A stretch of 40,233 nucleotides of DNA from Paludibacteraceae bacterium (GTDB lineage Bacteria; Bacteroidota; Bacteroidia; Bacteroidales; Paludibacteraceae), in the NCBI GenBank assembly GCA_016282955.1, contig JAEELX010000116.1, positions 1 through 40,233 on the forward strand. The letters are read 5' to 3'. The position numbers and the translations under genes were made by a program. How positions within the stretch are numbered: the stretch's first letter is position 1; each line of letters opens with the position of its first letter. Below, piece after piece: positions 34,834 to 40,233 of this stretch. The notes under the pieces were generated by a model that saw only the letters and a program-made list of their open reading frames with translations, was not told the origin of the DNA and searched no databases.

Positions 34834-36150
34834 CTATTTTCCACCCCGCAACAGACTCACACTGCCTGACATTTGGTAAATGCCAATCACCGAAGCCGCA
34901 TTTTTGCTTTTGGCTTTGTTGTACTTCTTTTTCGTCTTGTAGTCGTTGTGGTTGGCATCGGTTCCTTTGGCACGAATCACGTAAAAATACGCTCCTTCTG
35001 CAGCAGGTTTGCCATAAATGGTGCCGTCCCAACCTCGGTCAGGGTCAGTGGTGGAAAAGACCAACTTACCCCAACGGTTGTACACCCACATATTAAATTC
35101 GGCAATGGAGCGATATTGCACCAAAAATAGGTCGTTTACGCCGTCTCCGTTGGGTGTAAACACATTCGGCACTTTGATTTGCGATTCGCTCACCGTAACC
35201 TCTATTTCTGCCGAATCAATGCAACCGTGGATGTTGCTCACCTGCCCCACAACCCGATACGAACCCGCATCCAAAAACGTGTAACGTTGCTCGGGGTCGG
35301 TGCGTTGCACAACAAAAACGTTATTTTTATAAATTCGCCACTGATAGGATTCCGCTCCGGGCGTGGCATTGGTTTGAAAAAGAATATCCAAAGGTGCCGA
35401 ACCTGACAACGCCGTAGCCAAAGTCGGACGCTCTAATTCGGTTATAATTTCGCCCTCTGAACCGCGTATGGTGGTGGTAGAAGTGATGTTGTGAGCAATG
35501 GCTTTGGGCGTAATCGTACTGCTTGTGATGCTATTTTCTGGCAAACGCAACTCCGACCGATAACTCGTTTCGGTTACTTTGTAAGCCGTGTAATCGTACG
35601 AGTTGCCTACTTGCAAAGTGGAATTAAAAGTGTAGGTTTCTTTTTTTTCTACACTCTGCCAACTAAAACTGCTTTCGTTCCACTCCAACGTGCTGTACTG
35701 CACTTCAATTTCCCTCGCCAACACTCTTTTCTGCCCAGCACGATTCGTATAGGATAATTCGGGAAAATCCCCCGACAGTTCAAGGAGCGTTTTTTCGCAA
35801 TCATTCGTGATTTTAATTTCTTGAAAATCAAACGGTTGATACTGTAGGGCAAAAAACGTCGCCCGAAATTCATCATCCACAACAACCACGTAACCTTCGC
35901 CGTATTCAGGACTAAAATCAGCCATTCCATATTGCACCGTAGTAGACAAATTCTTCAAGGAAAACCACTCTATTTTGTGTCCCGCGTCAAGCACCACACG
36001 CACCTCAGGCGAGGTCTCGTTAGCGTCAAACAAAAAAACGGTGTCATTATCCACCTTAACGAGTTGTCCGTTGCTCTCGAGAGTTATTTCTAACGCCCAA
36101 CAAGACACAACGGACACACACAATAATATAATAGCAACTATTTTTTTCAA
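34834..36150 (-). CDS. Secreted protein with PKD-like module and T9SS type B C-terminal domain
   Basis: A 438-residue exported protein. The N-terminus KKIVAIILLCVSVVSCWALE is a signal peptide; cleavage after CWA or lipidation at VVSC are both possible. The middle holds a PKD/Ig-like module (SAPLDILFQTNATPGAESYQWRIYKN to about 330). The end is the gliding-motility-associated/CHU_C domain: PNVFTPNGDGVNDLF, FNMWVYNRWGKLVF, GWDGTIYGKPAAEGAYFYVI. Known type B cargos are released or attached by the T9SS. A basic tail of about 40 residues follows that domain. The start is TTG at 36150, 4 nt after the serA stop; no ATG lies before the signal peptide. Function unknown. Confidence 0.88.
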   Translation of the reverse strand: MKKIVAIILLCVSVVSCWALEITLESNGQLVKVDNDTVFLFDANETSPEVRVVLDAGHKIEWFSLKNLSTTVQYGMADFSPEYGEGYVVVVDDEFRATFFALQYQPFDFQEIKITNDCEKTLLELSGDFPELSYTNRAGQKRVLAREIEVQYSTLEWNESSFSWQSVEKKETYTFNSTLQVGNSYDYTAYKVTETSYRSELRLPENSITSSTITPKAIAHNITSTTTIRGSEGEIITELERPTLATALSGSAPLDILFQTNATPGAESYQWRIYKNNVFVVQRTDPEQRYTFLDAGSYRVVGQVSNIHGCIDSAEIEVTVSESQIKVPNVFTPNGDGVNDLFLVQYRSIAEFNMWVYNRWGKLVFSTTDPDRGWDGTIYGKPAAEGAYFYVIRAKGTDANHNDYKTKKKYNKAKSKNAASVIGIYQMSGSVSLLRGGK

Positions 36151-36154
36151 CCGA

Positions 36155-37075
36155 CTATTTATTCACTTGAAAACGCGTGTTGCCATTGACACAAAAATCC
36201 ACGATTTGTTTAGCCGCAGCAATACCCGCATTGATGTTGGCTTCTTGCGTTTGTGCACCCATCTTTTTCGGGGTCGTGAAATAGCGGTCGGCACATTCCT
36301 TCGCAAACGACTCGTGCAAATCAGGTTTATTGTCGGTAACGTACTTAAAATCGGTTCTTTCCTGCATCAGTTGCAATAATTCTTGCTCATTTACAACTTC
36401 TTTGCGTGCCGTATTAACCAACAAAGCGTTTTTGGGCATCAAACTCAACAAAGCACGATTGATGCTATTTTTCGTCTCGTTGGTAGCAGGAATATGCAAG
36501 GACACAATGTCGCAGGTTTTGTACAACTCGGGTACCTCTTTGACGCACTTCACGCCCTCTTTTTCAATCGCTTCAGCAGGACAGAAAGCATCGTAAGCGT
36601 ACACTTCCATACCAAATCCTTTGGCGATTTTTGCCACACAACGCCCGACGTTTCCAAAGGCATGCAAGCCGATTTTTTTGCCCTTCAACTCAAGCCCCGT
36701 CGTGCCATTGTAGAAATTACGAAAAGCGTAAATCATCATTCCAATTGCCAATTCAGCCACAGCGTTGCTATTTTGTCCAGGCGTATTCATCACCACCACA
36801 TTTTTCGCCGTCGCAGCCTGCAAGTCGATGTTATCATATCCAGCACCTGCTCGAACGACTATTTTGAGTTGTTTGGCATGGTCTAACACTTCAGCATCCA
36901 CTATATCGGAACGCACAATCAAAGCATCTGCATCGGCTACTGCATTGAGTAATTCGGCTTTTTGGGTGTATTTTTCCAAAAGTTCCAACTTGTAGCCCGC
37001 TTGTTCTATTTCTTTACGAATACCGTCCACAGCCGCTTTGGCAAACGGTTTTTCAGTTGCAAGTAATACTTTCAT
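36155..37075 (-). CDS. serA: D-3-phosphoglycerate dehydrogenase
   Basis: First step of serine synthesis: 3-phosphoglycerate to 3-phosphohydroxypyruvate with NAD. The 306-residue short form has no ACT or ASB regulatory domain. VVRAGAGYDNID at 73-84, NAD loop GLHAFGNVG at 136-144, and Arg224 in NTARKEVV are visible. Where the family usually has the catalytic His (PHIGG), this protein has TPKKMGAQTQEAN, which I recall as normal for Bacteroides SerA; it leaves the acid/base residue uncertain. The frame is open to 37162, but those 29 residues match nothing. serC lies 92 bp upstream. Confidence 0.93.
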   Translation of the reverse strand: MKVLLATEKPFAKAAVDGIRKEIEQAGYKLELLEKYTQKAELLNAVADADALIVRSDIVDAEVLDHAKQLKIVVRAGAGYDNIDLQAATAKNVVVMNTPGQNSNAVAELAIGMMIYAFRNFYNGTTGLELKGKKIGLHAFGNVGRCVAKIAKGFGMEVYAYDAFCPAEAIEKEGVKCVKEVPELYKTCDIVSLHIPATNETKNSINRALLSLMPKNALLVNTARKEVVNEQELLQLMQERTDFKYVTDNKPDLHESFAKECADRYFTTPKKMGAQTQEANINAGIAAAKQIVDFCVNGNTRFQVNK

Positions 37076-37167
37076 AGTTGTCAATACTGTTGTCCATTCA
37101 ATTTTCTTACTCTTCGTGTGGTTTATTGGATTACCCACAGGTATAAGATAGGAAAATCCCATGAATG

Positions 37168-38265
37168 TTATTTGTTAAGTTTTAATTCTTCATAAGCATG
37201 TATGCAATCTACGAGTGCTTTCACGCCTTCCACATCCATTGCATTATAGCAACTTGCTCGGAAACCACCCACTTTACGGTGTCCTTTAAGTCCGACCATA
37301 CCGCGTTGTTTTGCAAACTCAAAGAAGTCATCTTGCCAATTTTGATATTCGTCTTTAAGTACGAACGAAATGTTCATACGACTGCGGTCTTCTTTTTCGG
37401 CAACAGAACGGAAAATTTTGCTATTATCCAAGCAACCGTACAACAAATCAGCTTTTTCTTGATTGCGTTTGTCAATCCACGCGATTCCACCGTTTTTCTT
37501 CAACCAACGCAAGTTAAGCATCGCCGTATAAATCGGCAAAACAGGAGGTGTATTGTACATGGACTCGTTCTTAACATGGATTCTGTAATCAAACATTGGC
37601 GGTAACTCACGCGTGATTTTGTTCAAAAATTCATCTTTGATAATGATGAGCGTAACGCCTGCAGGAGCCAAGTTTTTCTGTGCACCACCATAGATGAGGT
37701 CATATTTGCTCACATCAATAGGGCGACTCAAAATATCCGAAGACATATCGGAAATCAAAGGCACCTTGCCGACTTTTTTGTAGATTTCATTCAACTTTGC
37801 ATCGTTTATTTCCGTACCATAAATCGTGTTGTTGGTGGTAATGTGGAAATAATCTAAATCTTGCGGAATGGTATAGTCGGTTGGGATATACGTGTAGTTT
37901 TTATCTTTGGAAGAAGCCACTACTTGTGCATCACCGTACACTTTTGCCGACTCGTAGGCTTTAGAAGCCCAAACGCCCGTATCCAAATAGCCCGCTTTTT
38001 TATTCAAAAAATTATAGGGTACCATAGCAAATTGTGAACTTGCACCACCACCTAAAAACAATATACTATACCCTTCTGGAATGTTCAAAATCTCCTTCAA
38101 CAGTGCCATCGCTTCATCAATAATCACTTGAAAATCGGCCGAACGATGGCTAATTTCCAAAATCGAGAGTCCGATATTATTCAGGTTTAAAACACCTTGT
38201 GCAGTTTGTTCTATCACTTCTTGTGGCAAAATACAGGGACCTGCACCAAAATTATACTTTTTCAT
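37168..38265 (-). CDS. serC: Phosphoserine aminotransferase
   Basis: Second step of serine synthesis (also used in pyridoxal phosphate synthesis): transfers an amino group from glutamate to 3-phosphohydroxypyruvate. Of 365 residues, [12 protein letters not shown] starts the family signature; ISHRS at 38-42, [12 protein letters not shown] at 70-81, and the PLP Lys197 in [29 protein letters not shown] and [16 protein letters not shown] are in the C-terminal part. The ATG at 38265 overlaps the end of the RNase E/G gene by 14 nt. With serA downstream, it makes a serine pair in the RNase E/G operon. Confidence 0.96.
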   Translation of the reverse strand: MKKYNFGAGPCILPQEVIEQTAQGVLNLNNIGLSILEISHRSADFQVIIDEAMALLKEILNIPEGYSILFLGGGASSQFAMVPYNFLNKKAGYLDTGVWASKAYESAKVYGDAQVVASSKDKNYTYIPTDYTIPQDLDYFHITTNNTIYGTEINDAKLNEIYKKVGKVPLISDMSSDILSRPIDVSKYDLIYGGAQKNLAPAGVTLIIIKDEFLNKITRELPPMFDYRIHVKNESMYNTPPVLPIYTAMLNLRWLKKNGGIAWIDKRNQEKADLLYGCLDNSKIFRSVAEKEDRSRMNISFVLKDEYQNWQDDFFEFAKQRGMVGLKGHRKVGGFRASCYNAMDVEGVKALVDCIHAYEELKLNK

Positions 38266-39811
38266 AATCACTTAAATTAAGTTGTTCTCTATTTTTATTA
38301 TAAAATTGATATTGCAATACTCCAACTGATTGATTTTCAATAAGATGAATGCCATATTTTAATCGCCACGCTGTTTTCTTCCCGCCCATCACACCTTTGG
38401 ACAAAAAAGCAAAAATAAACGGATGCACATGTAGCCGCAACCCTCTTCCTTCTGCCTCGTACAGCGTTTTTATGCTCTGCTCCACCTCATCAATAAAATA
38501 AATCGGGGCTTGTATCTTCCCTTTGCCCAAGCAAGTCGGACAAACCTCCCGCACATTGACCGTAACGGCTGGTCGGATGCGTTGCCGCGTGATTTGCATC
38601 AAGCAAAACTTACTCAAAGGCAATACATTATGCGTTGCACGGTCGGTTTTGAGCAGCGTAATCATATATTCGTGCAGTTGTTGGAGGTGCTTCTTTTTGA
38701 ACATATCAATGAAATCAATCACGATAATTCCCCCAATATCCCGCAACCGCAGCTGATGTGCAATCTCTTCTGCCGCTAACATGTTGAACTGAAAAGCATT
38801 TTCTTCTTGGTCGTCTTTGAGTTTTTTGGAACCCGAATTGACATCCACCGAAAACAACGCCTCAGTCGCTTCCATAAACAAATAACCACCTCCTTTGAAG
38901 TTCACAACCCTTCCAAAGCCACTTTTCGTCTGTCTCGTTACGTCAAAATGGTCAAAAATCGGTTGCTCATCTTTGTAAAAATGCACCAGTTTCGTGGCGT
39001 GTGGCACGTACATTTTGAGGTACTGTCGTATCTCTTTGTACACGCTTTCGTCGTTCACTTGCACCGAGTTGTAGGCCGTTGTAAGGGTGTCGCGAATGTT
39101 CCCGAGCGTCCTGCCCATCTCTTCGATGATAAGCGAAATGGATTCGACTTTTTGCAAGGTATGTGCCGCATCTCGCCAGCGTTCAATGAGCATTTTAAGC
39201 TCTTTTTCCAAGTCCTCACGTTCCTTGCCTTCCGCTAACGTCCGCACAATCACACCGTAACCATTGGGCAAAATCTCCTTAACAATCCTTTTTAGACGCG
39301 TCTTTTCGCTCCCTTTGCGAATCTTGCTGGAAATGAGAATCTCAGTACTGAAAGGCATCAAAACCATATTTCGCCCCGCAAACGATATTTCGGAAGTGAG
39401 TTTAGGACCTTTGCTATTGATAGACTCTTTCATCACCTGCACCAGCACCATATCGCCCACTTTCATCACATCGGCTATTTGACCTTTGGACGGACAATTG
39501 GGTTGCAAGGTGAAGCGATTGATAGCGGTTAAGCGACTATCTTTGCGGATTTTATGGGCGTAGGCTTGAATGGTATTAAAAGCCGAACCCAAATCCGAAT
39601 AGTGCAAAAAACCCTCTTTTTCAGAGCCTATATCCACAAAAGCAGCATTCAAAGACGGAATCAGTTTCTTCACCCGTCCATAGTAGATATTCCCTACTGC
39701 AAAGACGTTTTCTGCCCTACTCTCTTTGCTCAATTCCATCAGGCGACCATCTTCTAACAAGGCGGTCGTAATCTGTTCCTGCTGTACGTCTATGATTATA
39801 TCACTTTTCAA
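38252..39811 (-). CDS. rng: Ribonuclease E/G family endoribonuclease
   Basis: Cleaves single-stranded AU-rich RNA and matures rRNA. Of 519 residues, the S1 RNA-binding domain lies near 38-120 ([24 protein letters not shown]). The 5'-sensor and DNase I-like catalytic domain has FSVDVNSGS and IVIDFIDM, whose Asp residues bind magnesium. The zinc link is CPTCLGKG. The length matches RNase G/short RNase E without a degradosome scaffold. The reading frame has no ATG near the family start; TTG at 39811 fits best (TTG AAA AGT GAT). The leader between this gene and the small ribosomal protein is about 99 bp. It overlaps serC. Confidence 0.95.
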   Translation of the reverse strand: MKSDIIIDVQQEQITTALLEDGRLMELSKESRAENVFAVGNIYYGRVKKLIPSLNAAFVDIGSEKEGFLHYSDLGSAFNTIQAYAHKIRKDSRLTAINRFTLQPNCPSKGQIADVMKVGDMVLVQVMKESINSKGPKLTSEISFAGRNMVLMPFSTEILISSKIRKGSEKTRLKRIVKEILPNGYGVIVRTLAEGKEREDLEKELKMLIERWRDAAHTLQKVESISLIIEEMGRTLGNIRDTLTTAYNSVQVNDESVYKEIRQYLKMYVPHATKLVHFYKDEQPIFDHFDVTRQTKSGFGRVVNFKGGGYLFMEATEALFSVDVNSGSKKLKDDQEENAFQFNMLAAEEIAHQLRLRDIGGIIVIDFIDMFKKKHLQQLHEYMITLLKTDRATHNVLPLSKFCLMQITRQRIRPAVTVNVREVCPTCLGKGKIQAPIYFIDEVEQSIKTLYEAEGRGLRLHVHPFIFAFLSKGVMGGKKTAWRLKYGIHLIENQSVGVLQYQFYNKNREQLNLSDYEKV

Positions 39812-39910
39812 AACTTCGCTTTTTTAATAAAAAGAAAGCACGCCCTCACAAACCGGAGAGGTGCTGTTTAATAGGAGTTTTTACGTCCCTCCCCACAAAA
39901 CACAATCTAT
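39812..39910 (-). other. Leader between the small basic protein and RNase E/G, with a weak hairpin
   Basis: The 99-bp gap contains on the minus strand GCACCTCTC, loop, and GAGGGCGTGC (about 39838-39864), which can form a bulged hairpin, followed by TTTCTTTTTATT. This could be a weak terminator or an attenuator; with the TTG start it may limit RNase E/G synthesis. RNase E autoregulates through its leader in E. coli, but a parallel here is speculation. Confidence 0.25.
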
Positions 39911-40000
39911 TTACTTATGTTTGTGGCGATTCTTGCGGAGACGTTTTTTACGCTTGTGCGTAGACATCTTGTGTCTTTTGTGTTTTTTTCCGTTTGGCAT
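39911..40000 (-). CDS. 29-residue highly basic ribosomal-type protein (AURKAIP1/COX24-like)
   Basis: Too short for usual gene callers. ATG at 40000 to TAA at 39911 gives 29 residues, nearly all Lys, Arg and His, beginning MPNGKKHKRHKM and ending KKRLRKNRHKHK. The core (KMSTHKRKKRLRKNRH) resembles the AURKAIP1/COX24 (mS38-like, DUF1713) domain found in mitochondrial and some bacterial small-subunit proteins. Nearly identical small genes stand between an HU-family gene and RNase E/G in other Bacteroidota, to my recollection, which supports it being real. A role on the ribosome is inferred. It lies 18 bp after the HU-family gene. Confidence 0.8.
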   Translation of the reverse strand: MPNGKKHKRHKMSTHKRKKRLRKNRHKHK

Positions 40001-40018
40001 ATCTCAAAAATTTTTAAA

Positions 40019-40233
40019 TTACTTATTTTCTGTTTGTTCTCTCAGCGGTTCTGCAAAATCAGGTGCCGGTTTGAAGTGAACGACTTTGTGTTCGGGTACA
40101 AAGCAAGCCGTATTTTTGCGGATATTTCGTGCATACTTTGCTTTGCGAGTCTTGGTTGTAAAAGAGCCAAAGCCACGCAGATAGACGCTATCACCATCTA
40201 TCACCGTTTGTTTAACCACACTCATCATATCCA
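40019..40233 (-). CDS. HU/IHF family DNA-binding protein (N-terminus outside the window)
   Basis: Nucleoid-associated DNA-bending protein. The frame is open to the right edge, so about 20-25 N-terminal residues are missing. Visible are the helix end MSVVKQTVIDGDSVYLRG, the family core FGSFTTKTRKAKYARNI, and the DNA-binding arm ending HKVVHFKPAPDFAEPL. In the arm, the usual Pro-containing tip is replaced by KNTACFVPEHK, with the Pro kept. An in-frame ATG at 40228 is inside the domain and is not the true start. It is first in the visible part of the RNase E/G operon. Confidence 0.93.
   Translation of the reverse strand, partial: DMMSVVKQTVIDGDSVYLRGFGSFTTKTRKAKYARNIRKNTACFVPEHKVVHFKPAPDFAEPLREQTENK

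Noticed and set aside
36155..37162. SerA with a 29-residue N-terminal extension
   Set aside because: Family members start at the MKVLLATEKP position; the extra residues look like a translated intergenic region.
1..40233. tRNA, rRNA, CRISPR, insertion sequences or prophage
   Set aside because: Gaps between genes are mostly too short for RNA genes, and no transposase, integrase or spaced identical repeats were seen. A covariance-model scan would be needed to be certain for small RNAs.

Overview
The window reads as chromosomal DNA of an anaerobic Bacteroidota, most likely order Bacteroidales, with a type IX secretion system (T9SS). This rests on several things seen here: three proteins with T9SS type A C-terminal sorting domains and one with a type B (CHU_C-like) domain; a Porin_10-like outer-membrane protein; a DUF1599 / DoxX / tpiA gene order that I recall from Bacteroides; promoter boxes of the Bacteroidota form TAnnTTTG or TAnnTTCG; AT-rich leaders without Shine-Dalgarno sequences; and a 2-oxoacid:ferredoxin oxidoreductase. 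Genus cannot be assigned by eye. No tRNA, rRNA, CRISPR array, insertion sequence or phage gene was seen. Nearly all coding is on the minus strand; only one gene, a glycosyltransferase at 33973-34833, is on the plus strand.

Region 1 (1-12.9 kb) is the accessory, cell-surface part. It opens with the first 850 codons of a large secreted protein with Ig-like 'YQW' modules that runs off the left edge. Then comes dnaX, and upstream of it three tandem paralogous C10 (streptopain/interpain-like) cysteine proteases, each with signal peptide, inhibitory prodomain, Cys/His catalytic domain and T9SS sorting tail. The middle one (6732-10460) carries five inserted CnaB/SpaA-type repeats of a kind typical of Gram-positive surface proteins. 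Four keep the Lys/Glu/Asn triad for a spontaneous isopeptide bond and the fifth has lost the Lys and Glu. Each protease has its own promoter-like box and a palindrome in the leader. The protease nearest dnaX ends 2 nt before it.

Region 2 (12.9-33.9 kb) is a tightly packed, co-directional block of 19 genes from DUF1599 (33828) down to radA (12958), with no gap above about 45 bp. In transcription order: DUF1599, DoxX-family, tpiA, gamma-carbonic anhydrase, pyrH, frr, a collagen-like lipoprotein, sufB without sufC/sufD, korA, korB, mannose-1-phosphate guanylyltransferase, a glycogen module (debranching enzyme, GT4 synthase-like transferase, GH57 amylase), a porin, thioredoxin, an acyl-CoA synthetase, an RNase Z lacking the usual flexible arm, and radA. 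A good promoter (TTTTG, 20 nt, TACATTTG) lies just upstream of DUF1599.

Region 3 (33.9-40.2 kb): a divergent family 2 glycosyltransferase on the plus strand abuts, with no intergenic base, the end of a T9SS type B secreted protein. That protein is at the end of a minus-strand run of HU-family protein (cut by the right edge), a 29-residue very basic ribosomal-type protein, RNase E/G, serC and serA. RNase E/G and the type B protein appear to start with TTG.
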